DNA from: Lactiplantibacillus plajomi
Lineage (GTDB): Bacteria; Bacillota; Bacilli; Lactobacillales; Lactobacillaceae
DNA: 64,000 nucleotides
Assembly (NCBI RefSeq): GCF_005405405.1
Contig: NZ_BJDZ01000006.1
Location: forward strand, 62,001-126,000
Direction: 5' to 3'
Shown here in pieces: positions 53,056 through 64,000 of this stretch. A program made the translations under genes and the position numbers. A model generated the notes under the pieces. The model had not been told where the DNA came from, did no database searches, and saw only the letters and a list, made by a program, of their open reading frames with translations. Within the stretch, counting starts at the first letter, position 1. Each line of letters begins with the position of its first letter.

Positions 53056-54660
53056 ATGCCAAAAGATCACCTGAACACTGTGTTCCGGGGTGCCCTAATT
53101 CTCTCGATTTCGTCGTTAGTGGCCAAGATTTTGAGTGCGGTATACCGGATTCCACTGCAAAATATGGTTGGTAACACCGGTTTTTACGTTTACCAACAAA
53201 TTTACCCGATTTATGGCATCGGGATGACGTTCGCACTGAACGGCTTTCCGAACTTCATTTCAAAACTAGTTGCTGAACAACCGGACGCGACGAGTAAGTC
53301 ACTGGTCACGCGCCGGGCCTTTCACATTTTAAGCGGACTGTCATTGCTAATTTTTCTGGGGCTACAACTTGGGGCCGGCTGGATCGCGACGCGGATGGGT
53401 GACGTTCGCTTAGCACCGATTATTAGTTCGGTGGCGTGGATGTTTATTTTCATGCCGTGGCTGGCAACCGGCCGTGGCTTTTATCAAGGGCAATTCCTGA
53501 TGGGACCGACCGCGGTCTCACAATTGATTGAACAGGTCGTGCGGGTCGCCATCATTATCCTGGCCGCCTATTTCAGTATTCACCGGGTTTGGGATGATTA
53601 CCACATGGGGACTTGGGCAATGAGTTCCGCGGCGTTTGCCGCGATTTGTTCATCTCTCGTTTTTACGAATTTCGGATTAAAACACTTATTAGCGCCAGCT
53701 CCAGTAGCAACGCGACCACTGCCGAGTTACCGCAAGTTGATCAAGCGGTTTATTGTGGAAGGTGGAACGCTCTGCCTAGTTGCGGCGGTGGTGATCTTGC
53801 TCCAGCTAATTGATTCATTCACCGTTATGAAGGGGTTGTTGGCGCAAGGCCAACTCCCAGAAATTGCTAAGTCGTTAAAGGGGGTCTACGATCGTGGTCA
53901 GCCACTGGTTCAACTAGGACTGGTCGTGGCGACCTCGTTTTCGGCCACCTTACTACCGGCGTTGACCAACGCGTTAGCCAAACGTCAGTTTATTGAGTTT
54001 AAACGCCAGACCCAGGCAATGGTGCGGGTCAGTCTCGCACTGTCAATGGCGGCAACGGTTGGGTTGGTGGTTTTGATGCCGTCGATTAACCGCCTGTTGT
54101 TCGGGTCGTTGGAAGGGACCACGGCACTGCGGGTCTACGCGCTTAGTATTGTCTTTGCGGCGTTGATTACGACTTATACGAGTGTGTTGCAAAGCTTGAA
54201 CCAGTACGGTGCCATGATTATTGGGATTATTGCCGGACTGGTGACGAAGCTAGCGCTGAACTACACCTTGGTGATTCATTACGGAATCAACGGCGCTAGT
54301 CTGGTGACGGCGATGAGTCTGGCCGTGATGTTTGGCATTATGTGGCTCGGGTCACCCGAAGACTTGCAACGGGTTTTACTGGAAAGCGGGTTTATAACTA
54401 AACTGTTGGCGATTAGTGCGGCCATGGGACTGGTCGTCCTCCTCAGCAGTCACGAGATTCGGGCGCTAGTTGGACCGGCCATGGCGGACAACCGTGGGAT
54501 TGCCGGTATCGTAGCGCTAGTCGGGGTTGCCGTTGGCGTTGTTGTATTCGTTGGTGGCGCCGTCGCCGGTCGGTTGTTTGCGATTCGCGAGTGGCTCGTG
54601 CTGCCGTATGGACGACGCTTAATTAAAGCAGTTGCAAAAAGAAAGGAACATCGCTCATGA
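53056..54660 (+). CDS. MOP-family lipid/polysaccharide flippase (YabM-like)
   Basis: Polytopic membrane protein of 534 residues with about 14 hydrophobic segments, of the polysaccharide-transport/MurJ-like exporter group ([27 protein letters not shown]..., [23 protein letters not shown]). B. subtilis has yabM at the same place after mfd. It probably flips a lipid-linked wall precursor, but the cargo is unproved. ATG 53056 follows GAAGGGA. It overlaps rqcP by four bases (ATGA). The mazG/yabN gene that follows in Bacillus is absent. Confidence 0.88.
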   Translation: MPKDHLNTVFRGALILSISSLVAKILSAVYRIPLQNMVGNTGFYVYQQIYPIYGIGMTFALNGFPNFISKLVAEQPDATSKSLVTRRAFHILSGLSLLIFLGLQLGAGWIATRMGDVRLAPIISSVAWMFIFMPWLATGRGFYQGQFLMGPTAVSQLIEQVVRVAIIILAAYFSIHRVWDDYHMGTWAMSSAAFAAICSSLVFTNFGLKHLLAPAPVATRPLPSYRKLIKRFIVEGGTLCLVAAVVILLQLIDSFTVMKGLLAQGQLPEIAKSLKGVYDRGQPLVQLGLVVATSFSATLLPALTNALAKRQFIEFKRQTQAMVRVSLALSMAATVGLVVLMPSINRLLFGSLEGTTALRVYALSIVFAALITTYTSVLQSLNQYGAMIIGIIAGLVTKLALNYTLVIHYGINGASLVTAMSLAVMFGIMWLGSPEDLQRVLLESGFITKLLAISAAMGLVVLLSSHEIRALVGPAMADNRGIAGIVALVGVAVGVVVFVGGAVAGRLFAIREWLVLPYGRRLIKAVAKRKEHRS

Positions 54661-54944
54661 GTATGCGGTTAGATAAATTTTTGAAAGTTTCACGGATTAT
54701 TAAGCGGCGTTCAGTCGCTAAAGAAATTGCGGATAAGGGTCGGATTCAGATTAACGGTAAGGTGGCGAAGTCTTCCACCAACGTTAGCGTTGGGGATGAA
54801 TTGATCATCGGCTTTGGTAACAAAACGTTGACGGTCAAGGTTAACCAGTTGCTGGAAACGACCAAGAAGAACGATGCTGAATTGATGTACGACATCGTTA
54901 GCGAAGATTACAAGACGGATTATCGGCAACCGTTTAGTGATTAA
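54657..54944 (+). CDS. rqcP: S4-domain RNA-binding protein RqcP
   Basis: Ribosome quality-control factor (YabO/Hsp15 group) of 95 residues that helps RqcH add alanine tails on stalled 50S subunits. The S4 domain reads [38 protein letters not shown], then [21 protein letters not shown] 54657 and ATG 54663 are both near AAAGGAAC; the second gives the usual N-terminus. It is last in the pth-mfd-flippase-rqcP run. Confidence 0.92.
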   Translation: MSMRLDKFLKVSRIIKRRSVAKEIADKGRIQINGKVAKSSTNVSVGDELIIGFGNKTLTVKVNQLLETTKKNDAELMYDIVSEDYKTDYRQPFSD

Positions 54945-54974
54945 GCCGACTTCGGTCGATAAAAATGGGCACAA

Positions 54975-54990
54975 ACGTTGAGCTCAACGT
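54975..54990. other. Perfect 16-base palindrome before divIC promoter
   Basis: ACGTTGAG followed by CTCAACGT, with no loop, ten bases upstream of the divIC -35. It has no T tract, so an operator is more likely than a terminator. Confidence 0.55.
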
Positions 54991-55000
54991 AATGATGTCG

Positions 55001-55029
55001 TTTACACCGGCGGTTGAAGTTGTTATAAT
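55001..55029 (+). promoter_or_regulatory. Promoter of divIC
   Basis: TTTACA (55001-55006), 17-base spacer, perfect TATAAT (55024-55029). Confidence 0.8.
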
Positions 55030-55062
55030 TTAGGCAACCCAATTTGAAAGGACTGCACCGAC

Positions 55063-55461
55063 ATGACGAACGGTTCCCGGAATAAAGTTCAACAGTTAAA
55101 TAATGACTATGCGCGTCAAGTAGCGAACGACCAGCAAAATCAGCGCCAGCGGATCAGCCGGGTGCGGCGGCGTCGGTTCGTCGTTATCGTGGCTTTCTTT
55201 GGTGCGTTAATGCTACTTTTAGGTTATCAACTGATTAACACACGGGTAGATTTGCACCAAGTGAACCGGGAAGTTGCGACCAGTCAGGTCAAATTAAAAC
55301 GGGCACAACAAAAAAATAGTCAGCTAGAAACGCAGATCAAACAGCTCAATAATAAAGATTATTTACAAAAATTATTGCGGTCAAAGTATGATTATACGAA
55401 GAGTGGCGAAACGGTCTATAGTTTACCAAATGACAACGCTGCTGACGTAACTGCTAACTAG
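55063..55461 (+). CDS. divIC: Septum formation initiator DivIC
   Basis: Bitopic division protein of 132 residues. A basic cytoplasmic part (VRRRRF at about residue 48), one membrane segment (VVIVAFFGALMLLLGYQLI), then an extracytoplasmic coiled coil (VKLKRAQQKNSQLETQIKQLNN) and a short DYLQKLLRSKYDYTKSGETVYSLP end that marks the FtsB/DivIC family. It works with FtsL and DivIB in the divisome. ATG 55063 follows GAAAGGA. Confidence 0.92.
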   Translation: MTNGSRNKVQQLNNDYARQVANDQQNQRQRISRVRRRRFVVIVAFFGALMLLLGYQLINTRVDLHQVNREVATSQVKLKRAQQKNSQLETQIKQLNNKDYLQKLLRSKYDYTKSGETVYSLPNDNAADVTAN

Positions 55462-55471
55462 TCAAGGCTCA

Positions 55472-55501
55472 GGTCTGCTTTTAGTGAGTAGACCACTTTT
55501 T
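55472..55501 (+). terminator. Terminator of divIC
   Basis: GGTCTGC (55472-55478) pairs with GTAGACC (55488-55494), then T5. Confidence 0.7.
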
Positions 55502-55541
55502 GTTCGTTGAAAAAATGTTTAAATCAATGTTTCACAAAATA

Positions 55542-55550
55542 TGCTATACT
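55542..55550 (+). promoter_or_regulatory. Extended -10 of yabR
   Basis: TGCTATACT: TGn extension and a -10 matching 5 of 6. No clear -35. Confidence 0.55.
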
Positions 55551-55585
55551 AAAACCATTATTTCATAGGAGGAACAACTTTTTTT

Positions 55586-56107
55586 ATGGCAATTGAAGTA
55601 GGTACGAAAGTCACTGGTAAGGTATCTGGAATCACGAATTTTGGTGCGTTCGTGAACCTGGGTAATAATCAAACGGGGCTGGTTCACATCAGTGAAGTTT
55701 CCGATGGCTTTGTTAAAGATATCCACGATGTTTTGAGTGTTGGCGATGAAGTCACGGTCAAAGTTTTATCGGTTGGTAACGACGGTAAGATTGGCCTGTC
55801 CATTCGCAAAGCGGTTGACCATCCGCACGGAGAACACGGCCATAATGACCACCACAATTCCCACCAGGGCAATAGTCATGGTCGGAACGAACACCAAAAC
55901 AACGGTAACCATCGCGAACGTACTAATAACTTTCATTCGCGCGGTGGTAACGGCGGTGGCCGTTACCAATCCCGCCAACATGAAAACAAGAAACAGGACT
56001 TTGATTCGTTAATGTCTGGTTTCTTGAAAGAAAGTGAAGACCGACTCGCCACCTTAAAGCGTAATACTGAAGGTAAACGTGGGGGTCGCGGCGGTCGCCG
56101 GAGTTAA
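55586..56107 (+). CDS. yabR: S1-domain RNA-binding protein (YabR)
   Basis: Protein of 173 residues. The S1 domain covers residues 1-75 (VGTKVTGKVSGITNFGAFVNL...TGLVHISEVSDGFVKDI...VGNDGKIGLSIRKA). Residues 78-140 are a low-complexity stretch rich in His, Asn, Gly and Arg, longer than in Bacillus YabR, and the end is GGRGGRRS. It probably binds RNA on ribosomes. ATG 55586 follows ATAGGAGG. Place between divIC and tilS is as in Bacillus. Confidence 0.9.
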   Translation: MAIEVGTKVTGKVSGITNFGAFVNLGNNQTGLVHISEVSDGFVKDIHDVLSVGDEVTVKVLSVGNDGKIGLSIRKAVDHPHGEHGHNDHHNSHQGNSHGRNEHQNNGNHRERTNNFHSRGGNGGGRYQSRQHENKKQDFDSLMSGFLKESEDRLATLKRNTEGKRGGRGGRRS

Positions 56108-56179
56108 TCCAGGCTAGGGCGATATTGCCATTAATTTAGTGCTAATATGACCACGGAATTTTTACGCGGTCAGTCAATT

Positions 56180-56218
56180 AAAACGGGAAGGGTTATGATG
56201 ACCTTTCCCGTTTTCTGT
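56180..56218 (+). terminator. Terminator of yabR
   Basis: AAAACGGGAAGGGT (56180-56193) pairs with ACCTTTCCCGTTTT (56201-56214) with one G-T pair. Confidence 0.88.
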
Positions 56219-56246
56219 TAAGTTTAAAGTTTGGAGGTGTTGACCG

Positions 56247-57623
56247 GTGACGCCCGTGCAACAATTTAACCGCCAGCTGGCCGCAGCCGGCTTGCTTGAT
56301 CCAACGAAGACGGTAGTCGTCGCCATTTCAACCGGGGTCGACTCGATGGTGTTATTAACCTTATTACAGCGACTTCCCACTCAACAGCGGCCACAATTAG
56401 TTGTAGCTCACGTTAATCATCAGTTGCGAGCTGAAAGTGATGCTGAAGCGGCTTATTTACAACGGTATTGTGACGATCACGACCTGACGCTACGTGTAAC
56501 CCGTTGGCCGCAAGCGCAGCACCCTCAAACCGGGGTCGAAGCGGCCGGCCGGAAGTTTCGCTACCAATTTTTTGCCGATGTCATGCGTGCAAGCGGAGCG
56601 GTAGCGTTACTAACGGCGCACCACGCCAACGATCAGGCGGAAACCTTTTTAATGAAACTTGCGCGCGGCGGTGACTTGGCTCAGTTAACGGGTATCGCTG
56701 GCCAGCGACCGTTTACGGTTGGACAACTAGTCCGCCCGTTATTAACTTGGCCTAAAGCAGCCTTGTACGCGTACGCTGACCGGCAGCGAGTACGATTCTT
56801 TGAAGATGCGACCAATCAAGATGTTAGCTTCACGCGTAACCGGATTCGCCACCGGGTTGTTCCGGAACTGACCACCGTTAATCCCGAATTCTTAGGTCAC
56901 GTTGCTGGTTATGAACGGCAATTGGCAACGTTACTAGCAGCCCAAAAGCAGATGGTGGCGCAGTTATTACCAACGGTACTGACTAGTAATACCAAGTTGC
57001 AGCTTCAAGCATGGGCGGCGCTGCCGACGTTGTGGCAGGCGCCGGTTTTTAGGGAGTGGCTGCAGCAGCGGACCGGGCAATTGTACAGTTTGGCGAAACT
57101 TGCGCCCTGGCAGCGGTGGTTAGTCAACACAAATCAACCGACCGGCCGGCGGCAATTAGATGCTGACTTCGATTTAGTGAAGACGGTTGATATGATTGAC
57201 GTTTCTCCCCATAAAAAAAGGGTTAAAAAGTTAATGCCCGCTGAAAAAATTATGGTAGACTTAAACCAATGGCAGAAAATTACTGCGGGACAAACCGTGG
57301 GGGTTTTTGCGTCACCACCAGGATTTGCGGCGCAGCCGTTCCGGTTGGCTGCAAATGACTGGCCGCTTAGTTGGCGACCGTGGCAACCGGATGATCGGGT
57401 AACGCTGCGGGGTGGTGGCCATCAATCCGTACGGCGAATTTTGATTAATCACAAGGTGCCGCGTGCGGCTCGTCACCAGGTCATGGTGTTGGTCAACGCG
57501 ACCGGTGACGTGTTATGGGTCGTGGGTCACAAGTTTACCTATCGTAAACGTGAGTTTGGCACCCAGACAGTATTTTTGGCCTCAAAACCACGGGAGTTGA
57601 AAGGAGTACATCTGAAACGATGA
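56247..57623 (+). CDS. tilS: tRNA(Ile)-lysidine synthetase
   Basis: Modifies C34 of the CAU anticodon of tRNA-Ile to lysidine, so that it reads AUA; 458 residues. The PP-loop reads [15 protein letters not shown], with STGVDS in place of the common [41 protein letters not shown] and FTRNRIRH are family blocks; the C-terminal TilS domain has [24 protein letters not shown] 56247 follows TTGGAGGTG. It overlaps hpt by four bases, an operon conserved in Firmicutes. Confidence 0.94.
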   Translation: MTPVQQFNRQLAAAGLLDPTKTVVVAISTGVDSMVLLTLLQRLPTQQRPQLVVAHVNHQLRAESDAEAAYLQRYCDDHDLTLRVTRWPQAQHPQTGVEAAGRKFRYQFFADVMRASGAVALLTAHHANDQAETFLMKLARGGDLAQLTGIAGQRPFTVGQLVRPLLTWPKAALYAYADRQRVRFFEDATNQDVSFTRNRIRHRVVPELTTVNPEFLGHVAGYERQLATLLAAQKQMVAQLLPTVLTSNTKLQLQAWAALPTLWQAPVFREWLQQRTGQLYSLAKLAPWQRWLVNTNQPTGRRQLDADFDLVKTVDMIDVSPHKKRVKKLMPAEKIMVDLNQWQKITAGQTVGVFASPPGFAAQPFRLAANDWPLSWRPWQPDDRVTLRGGGHQSVRRILINHKVPRAARHQVMVLVNATGDVLWVVGHKFTYRKREFGTQTVFLASKPRELKGVHLKR

Positions 57624-58159
57624 ACAACGACATTGAACGAGTGCTTTATAGTCGCGAGGATATCCATCAGGTTGCACAGAAGTTAGGAAAACAGTTAACG
57701 ACGGATTACGCGGGGAAGAACCCGCTGATTATTTGTGTGCTCAAAGGTGCCATCTTATTTACGACCGACGTGATGCGCGAAATGGATATTTACGCGGACA
57801 TTGATTTTATCAATTTATCAAGTTACGGTAACGAGACCATTTCGAGTGGCCAGGTCCAGCTAACTAAGGACTTGGATGCTGACGTGACTGGCCGTGACGT
57901 TTTAGTTATTGAAGACATTATTGATACTGGTCGCACGTTGAAGTTTTTGATCGACTTATTGAAGGGACGCGACGTTAATTCGGTTAAGGTCTGCACGTTA
58001 CTGGACAAACCAGCTGGGCGGCTAGTCGACATTAAAGCGGACTACATTGGTTTTGAAGTCCCGAATGAATTCGTTGTTGGTTACGGTTTGGACTACGCAG
58101 AACGCTACCGTAACTTACCATACGTTGGAATTTTAAAACCTGAAATTTACCAGCATTAA
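57620..58159 (+). CDS. hpt: Hypoxanthine-guanine phosphoribosyltransferase
   Basis: Salvages hypoxanthine and guanine with PRPP; 179 residues. The PRPP motif is [17 protein letters not shown] near residue 95, and [20 protein letters not shown] forms the C-terminal metal and base site. ATG 57620 overlaps the tilS stop (ATGA), after GAAAGGAG. ftsH follows with its own promoter. Confidence 0.96.
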   Translation: MNNDIERVLYSREDIHQVAQKLGKQLTTDYAGKNPLIICVLKGAILFTTDVMREMDIYADIDFINLSSYGNETISSGQVQLTKDLDADVTGRDVLVIEDIIDTGRTLKFLIDLLKGRDVNSVKVCTLLDKPAGRLVDIKADYIGFEVPNEFVVGYGLDYAERYRNLPYVGILKPEIYQH

Positions 58160-58162
58160 AGA

Positions 58163-58192
58163 TTGGTCAATGAAAGTCAAATGTGCTATTAT
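58163..58192 (+). promoter_or_regulatory. ftsH promoter with CtsR box
   Basis: GGTCAAT GAA AGTCAAA (58165-58181) fits the CtsR operator RGTCAAA-NAN-RGTCAAA with one mismatch. It overlaps the -35, and an extended -10 TGCTATTAT ends at 58192. CtsR should repress ftsH until heat stress, as is known for L. plantarum ftsH. Confidence 0.78.
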
Positions 58193-58258
58193 TTAGACTA
58201 TCGAAGAATAGCACCACGCTTTTAATAATATATAAAAGTTTCGATGAAGGAGGCACAT

Positions 58259-60442
58259 ATGAACAATCGACGAAATGGACTCTTTCGTAATAGCTTATTT
58301 TATATTTTGCTCTTCTTAAGCTTGATGGGAATTATCTACTTTTTCTTTGGTGGTAATTCCAGCTCACAGACTCAAAATATTCGCTATAGCGAATTTGTCA
58401 AACAATTGGATAAAAATAACGTTAAGAACGTTAATATCCAGCCAAGTGGTGGCGTCTACAAGGTTACCGGTTCATACCGTAAAGCCCGGACCGCTTCTTC
58501 CTCTAACGCGTTAGGGATGAAGAGTTCGGCGACGAAGACCACGTCGTTTTCAACAACGATGTTGGAAAACAACGCCACGGTTGAGCAGGTTTCCAAGTTA
58601 GCAGCCAAACACAACGTTAATTTGACGGCGAAAGCCGAAGAATCTAGCGGTATCTGGGTCACGTTGTTAATGTACATTGCACCGTTGATTCTGTTTGTAT
58701 TCCTATTCTACATGATGATGGGACAAGCAGGTCAGGGTGGCGGTAACAACCGGGTTATGAACTTTGGGAAGACCAAGGCTAAACCAGCCGATAGTAAGCA
58801 AAACAAGGTTCGTTTCTCCGACGTTGCCGGTGAAGAAGAGGAAAAGCAAGAATTAGTCGAAGTTGTCGAGTTCTTGAAAGATCCGCGGAAATTCGTCTCG
58901 CTGGGTGCCCGGATTCCATCTGGGGTACTGCTCGAGGGGCCTCCTGGTACTGGTAAAACGTTACTGGCCAAAGCGGTTGCCGGTGAAGCCGGCGTGCCGT
59001 TCTTCTCGATTTCGGGTTCTGATTTCGTTGAAATGTTCGTTGGGGTTGGGGCTTCCCGGGTCCGCGATTTGTTCGAACAGGCCAAGAAGAACGCACCGTC
59101 GATTATCTTTATTGATGAAATCGATGCCGTTGGGCGTCAACGTGGTAACGGCATGGGCGGTGGCCACGACGAACGTGAACAAACCTTGAACCAATTACTG
59201 GTTGAAATGGACGGGTTCACGGGTAACGAAGGGGTCATCGTGATGGCTGCGACGAACCGTTCCGACGTGTTGGACCCCGCCTTGCTACGGCCGGGTCGGT
59301 TTGACCGGAAGATTCTGGTTGGCCGTCCGGACGTCAAGGGTCGTGAAGCCATTTTGAAGGTTCACGCCAAGAACAAGCCGTTAGCAGCGGACGTTGATTT
59401 GAAAGAAATTGCTAAGCAAACGCCTGGATTCGTCGGGGCCGACCTTGAAAACTTATTGAACGAAGCGGCCTTACTGGCAGCCCGGCGCAATAAGAAACAA
59501 GTGGAAGCTTCTGACTTAGACGAGGCGGAAGACCGGGTTATCGCCGGACCAGCTAAGCACGATCGGTCGATTAGTAAGCGCGAGCGGGAAACCGTTGCGT
59601 ACCACGAAGCCGGCCATACGATTGTTGGGTTGGTCTTGAACGATGCGCGGGTCGTGCATAAAGTTACCATCGTACCACGGGGTCGTGCTGGCGGGTACGC
59701 CATCATGTTACCGCGTGAAGACCAGATGTTAATGTCGAAGCGCGATGCTAAGGAACAAATGGCTGGTTTAATGGGTGGTCGGGCCGCCGAAGAAATTATC
59801 TTCGATTCCCAATCATCCGGTGCTTCTAATGACTTTGAACAGGCCACTCAAATCGCCCGGGCGATGGTGACCCAGTACGGGATGAGTGAAAAGCTTGGAC
59901 CGGTCGAATTAGAAAATGCCAACCAGCAAGCTGCTTACCAACAAGGGATGGGCGCTAACGCCTTTTCACAACATACAGCGCAACTAATTGATGACGAAGT
60001 TCGGCGTTTGGCTAGCGAAGCACACCAAACGGCTACCGACATCATTCAGGCGCACCGCGAACAACATAAAGTGATCGCGGAAGCGTTGCTGAAGTACGAA
60101 ACGCTGGATGAAAAGCAGATTATTAGTCTGTTCAAGACTGGTAAGATGCCAGAAAAGGACAGCGCTAGCGAATTTCCAAGTGAAAAAGCGGCAACGTTCG
60201 AAGAATCTAAACGTGAATTAGAACGGCGGGAAGCGGAAAAGCAAGCTGACTTGAAGTCAAGTGCGGCGGCCGATTCGGATCAACCAGCGTCAACGGCGCC
60301 GGCCAGTGAAGAACCAACTTTCCCAAGTGAATCACAAGCGGATTCGGCTTCATCGAGTACTGATGATTCAGCTAGTTCAGCGGCAAGTGACGGTGCGGAT
60401 AGTGCAGTGCCGACTTCCGATGATGATGATCACCAAGTTTAA
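58259..60442 (+). CDS. ftsH: ATP-dependent membrane zinc metalloprotease FtsH
   Basis: Membrane-bound AAA protease of 727 residues. Two membrane segments (residues 10-30 and about 140-160) flank an external domain. The AAA module has [19 protein letters not shown] (Walker A), [11 protein letters not shown] (Walker B) and an SRH with [10 protein letters not shown]. The protease domain has HEAGH in [12 protein letters not shown]. From about residue 650 there is a Ser/Ala/Asp/Glu-rich tail, longer than in B. subtilis. ATG 58259 follows GGAGG; an upstream ATG 58244 lies before that site. A CtsR box overlaps the promoter. Confidence 0.97.
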   Translation: MNNRRNGLFRNSLFYILLFLSLMGIIYFFFGGNSSSQTQNIRYSEFVKQLDKNNVKNVNIQPSGGVYKVTGSYRKARTASSSNALGMKSSATKTTSFSTTMLENNATVEQVSKLAAKHNVNLTAKAEESSGIWVTLLMYIAPLILFVFLFYMMMGQAGQGGGNNRVMNFGKTKAKPADSKQNKVRFSDVAGEEEEKQELVEVVEFLKDPRKFVSLGARIPSGVLLEGPPGTGKTLLAKAVAGEAGVPFFSISGSDFVEMFVGVGASRVRDLFEQAKKNAPSIIFIDEIDAVGRQRGNGMGGGHDEREQTLNQLLVEMDGFTGNEGVIVMAATNRSDVLDPALLRPGRFDRKILVGRPDVKGREAILKVHAKNKPLAADVDLKEIAKQTPGFVGADLENLLNEAALLAARRNKKQVEASDLDEAEDRVIAGPAKHDRSISKRERETVAYHEAGHTIVGLVLNDARVVHKVTIVPRGRAGGYAIMLPREDQMLMSKRDAKEQMAGLMGGRAAEEIIFDSQSSGASNDFEQATQIARAMVTQYGMSEKLGPVELENANQQAAYQQGMGANAFSQHTAQLIDDEVRRLASEAHQTATDIIQAHREQHKVIAEALLKYETLDEKQIISLFKTGKMPEKDSASEFPSEKAATFEESKRELERREAEKQADLKSSAAADSDQPASTAPASEEPTFPSESQADSASSSTDDSASSAASDGADSAVPTSDDDDHQV

Positions 60443-60455
60443 AATGATTGTTAAG

Positions 60456-60483
60456 GAGCTGGGACTTTGTCTCAGCTCTTTTT
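60456..60483 (+). terminator. Terminator of ftsH
   Basis: GAGCTGGGA (60456-60464) pairs with TCTCAGCTC (60470-60478) with one G-T pair, followed by T5. Confidence 0.85.
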
Positions 60484-60531
60484 CTGCGGTATGATATGGC
60501 AGACTATTAAATGTGAGATGGGAGAATTTCA

Positions 60532-61419
60532 ATGGCAGATTATTTAGTAAAGAGTGTGGCGGGTAACGAGATGTTTCGGGCCTACGCGGTGGACGCAACC
60601 GAAGTTGTTGCAACTGCACAACGAAAGCATGATACCTGGAGTGCGGCTTCCGCAGCGCTCGGTCGTAGTTTAGTCGGAACGTTACTACTGGCTTCGTCCG
60701 TCCTGAAGGGTGACGAACGGATGACCGTTAAGATCAACGGGAACGGACCGGTCGGCGGGATCGTTGTCGATGGCAATGCGAACGGGACCGTGAAGGGTTA
60801 CTTGCAGCATCCGCATATTCACTTACCGTTAAATGATAAGCATAAGATTGATGTTAAGGGAGCCGTTGGGACCGAGGGCTTTTTAGCGGTCACTAAGGAC
60901 CAGGGTATCGGTGATCCGTTTACCGGGACGGTCGGGTTAGTCTCCGGTGAACTGGGTGAGGACTTTACGTATTACCTCGCACAGTCAGAACAAATTCCAT
61001 CAGCGGTTGGTTTATCGGTATTCGTTAACGATGACAATACAATCGGCGTTGCCGGGGGCTTTCTGATTCAGGTGCTACCGAACGCGGATGATGAAGCCAT
61101 CGATAGTTTGGAAGCTAAGCTCAAGGACATGCCGCTGGTTTCGCAACTATTACGTGATGGTCAGACACCGGAAGATATTTTGAACCGGTTGTTTGACGGT
61201 GACGTTAAGGTCTTGGACCGGATGCCGGTCAAGTTCGAATGTGACTGTTCTAAAGAGCGGTTTGCGGAAGCGCTGATGGCTTTACCAAAACACGAGGTTC
61301 GTGAAATGATTGATGAAGATCATGGTGCAACCGCAGTGTGCCATTTTTGTGGTAACCAGTATCATTTCAGTGAATCAGAACTTGAAACGGTGCTGACCCG
61401 TTCAAAGGGTGACGATTAG
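60532..61419 (+). CDS. hslO: Redox-regulated chaperone Hsp33
   Basis: Holdase activated by oxidation; 295 residues, normal length. The N-terminal domain starts DYLVKSVAGNEMFRAYAVDATE. The C-terminal zinc switch has all four Cys: CDCSKERF (residues 238-240 region) and CHFCGNQY near residue 271. ATG 60532 follows GATGGGAGA. dusB begins one base after the stop, so they are coupled. The coaX gene between ftsH and hslO of Bacillus is absent. Confidence 0.96.
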   Translation: MADYLVKSVAGNEMFRAYAVDATEVVATAQRKHDTWSAASAALGRSLVGTLLLASSVLKGDERMTVKINGNGPVGGIVVDGNANGTVKGYLQHPHIHLPLNDKHKIDVKGAVGTEGFLAVTKDQGIGDPFTGTVGLVSGELGEDFTYYLAQSEQIPSAVGLSVFVNDDNTIGVAGGFLIQVLPNADDEAIDSLEAKLKDMPLVSQLLRDGQTPEDILNRLFDGDVKVLDRMPVKFECDCSKERFAEALMALPKHEVREMIDEDHGATAVCHFCGNQYHFSESELETVLTRSKGDD

Positions 61420-61420
61420 G

Positions 61421-62434
61421 ATGGATTTGAATACGCCGTGGCGAATCGGCGACGTGGTGATTCCGAACCGCCTAGTGGTTGCCCCGATGGCCGGGGTGAC
61501 TAACGCCGCTTTTCGAGTGATTTGTAAGGATTTTGGTGCGGGACTGGTTGTCTGCGAGATGATCTCCGACCGTGGTATCATGTACCATAACCAAAAGACG
61601 CTTTCGATGATGTTTGTGGACCCCAAAGAACACCCGATGAGCATTCAAATTTTTGGCGGGTCGAAGGAAACGTTGGTTCGAGCCGCGCAATTTGTTGACC
61701 AGCAAACCAGTGCGGATATTATCGATATCAACATGGGCTGTCCAGTGAACAAGGTCGTTAAAACTGATGCTGGCGCCAAGTGGTTATTAGATTCGAATAA
61801 GGTTTACGAAATGGTGGCCGCGGTGACTAGTGCGGTACAAAAGCCGGTTACGGTGAAGATGCGTACCGGGTGGGATGACCAGCACGTGCTCGCCGTTGAG
61901 AACGCCTTAGCAGCTGAACGGGCCGGTGCCGCGGCAATTGCGATGCACGGGCGGACCCGTCAACAGATGTATCGTGGTCACGCTGACTGGGACGTTTTAA
62001 AACGGGTGGCGGACGCCATCAGTATCCCGTTGATGGGAAACGGTGACGTTCAAACGCCGCAAGATGCTGAACGGATGTTAACCGAAGTCGGGGCGGACGC
62101 AGTGATGATCGGACGGGCCGTTGAGGGGAACCCGTGGATGTTGCGGCAAACGGCGCATTACCTGGCGACGGGAGAACTGTTACCCGTACCGAGTGTCAGC
62201 GAAAAAATGCAAACGGCCCGGGAACACTTACAACGGCTAGTTGCGTTAAAGGGCGAGCGGGGCGGTTGTCATGAGTTTCGGGAACAGGCCCCTTATTACC
62301 TAAAGGGAATTCCCCGCTCAGCCCGAACCAAGGTTGCGTTGATGGAAGCGACTAGTGAGAGTGAGATGTTAGCGATTTTAGCAACTTTTCAGGCGCAAAC
62401 GGAAAGTTATTTAGCAACGAAAGCGCTAAAGTGA
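61421..62434 (+). CDS. dusB: tRNA-dihydrouridine synthase DusB
   Basis: FMN- and NADPH-dependent reductase of uridines in the tRNA D-loop; 337 residues from ATG 61421. VVAPMAGVTNAAFRVICKDFGAGLVVCEMIS is the FMN-barrel start, NMGCPVNKVVKTDAGAKWL holds the catalytic Cys, and VKMRTGWDD, HGRTRQQMYRG and IGRAVEGNPW follow. Start lies one base after the hslO stop, with GGGTGA as ribosome site. lysS follows after 100 bases, an order known from Bacillus. Confidence 0.95.
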   Translation: MDLNTPWRIGDVVIPNRLVVAPMAGVTNAAFRVICKDFGAGLVVCEMISDRGIMYHNQKTLSMMFVDPKEHPMSIQIFGGSKETLVRAAQFVDQQTSADIIDINMGCPVNKVVKTDAGAKWLLDSNKVYEMVAAVTSAVQKPVTVKMRTGWDDQHVLAVENALAAERAGAAAIAMHGRTRQQMYRGHADWDVLKRVADAISIPLMGNGDVQTPQDAERMLTEVGADAVMIGRAVEGNPWMLRQTAHYLATGELLPVPSVSEKMQTAREHLQRLVALKGERGGCHEFREQAPYYLKGIPRSARTKVALMEATSESEMLAILATFQAQTESYLATKALK

Positions 62435-62468
62435 AGAATTCACTTGCATTTTTGCAAATGGACTGTAA

Positions 62469-64000
<1,532 letters not shown>

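Noticed and set aside
59362-59847. 161-codon minus-strand frame within ftsH
   Set aside because: Shadow frame over the conserved AAA/protease region of ftsH.

Overview
The window looks like chromosome of a Gram-positive lactic acid bacterium from the Lactiplantibacillus/Levilactobacillus part of Lactobacillaceae. L-lactate dehydrogenase starts [14 protein letters not shown] as I remember it from L. plantarum LdhL1. Shine-Dalgarno sites are strong (GGAGG type), GTG and TTG starts are common, and many operons end in a clean hairpin with a T tract. The gene order metG-tatD-rnmV-rsmA-veg-ispE ... purR-glmU-prs ... pth-mfd-flippase-rqcP-divIC-yabR-tilS-hpt-ftsH-hslO-dusB-lysS follows the yab region of Bacillus subtilis. 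Here it is interrupted between prs and pth by about 33 kb of other genes. No tRNA, rRNA, CRISPR array or prophage was seen.

Layout. 1-9.6 kb: end of citG, metG, an MFS exporter behind a possible leader peptide, the tatD-rnmV-rsmA operon, veg, ispE, an alpha/beta hydrolase and a GT8 glycosyltransferase. 9.7-15.4 kb: a zinc ABC transporter behind a Zur-like box, purR behind PurBox-like sites, glmU, prs. 15.4-22 kb: YdcF-like membrane protein, lipoprotein, then on the minus strand a HAD phosphatase, an HD hydrolase and lipL, and on the plus strand a DUF1934 protein and rpoE. 22-27 kb: pyrG with a leader that fits control by repetitive G addition, murA with Asp at the fosfomycin-target Cys, rho broken by one in-frame TAA, rpmE2, and a 46-residue membrane peptide on the minus strand. 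27.4-32 kb: LysR regulator followed by flavoprotein, SDR and a second flavoprotein. 32-35.4 kb: sortase, lemA-htpX and an unrecognised protein. 36-42.3 kb: murF, cshA, acpS-alr, mazF without a mazE, and queT under a preQ1-I riboswitch. 42.3-45.2 kb: a 1.5-kb gene-free array of structured repeats next to an IS3-family element. 45.2-48.5 kb (minus): CBS protein, L,D-transpeptidase, ldh. 48.7-64 kb: pth to lysS, with lysS cut by the window end.

How it fits together. Most genes are housekeeping: translation and tRNA quality (metG, lysS, pth, tilS, dusB, rqcP, rsmA, rnmV), nucleotide supply (prs, purR, hpt, pyrG), wall building (glmU, murA, murF, alr, the flippase, L,D-transpeptidase, sortase) and stress response (ftsH with a CtsR box, hslO, htpX, mfd, cshA). 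The accessory parts are the LysR/flavoprotein cluster, the IS3 element, three copies of a dispersed intergenic repeat (near 3.9, 13.8 and 35.5 kb) and the structured repeat array at 42.4-43.8 kb. The array is the least explained stretch of the window.
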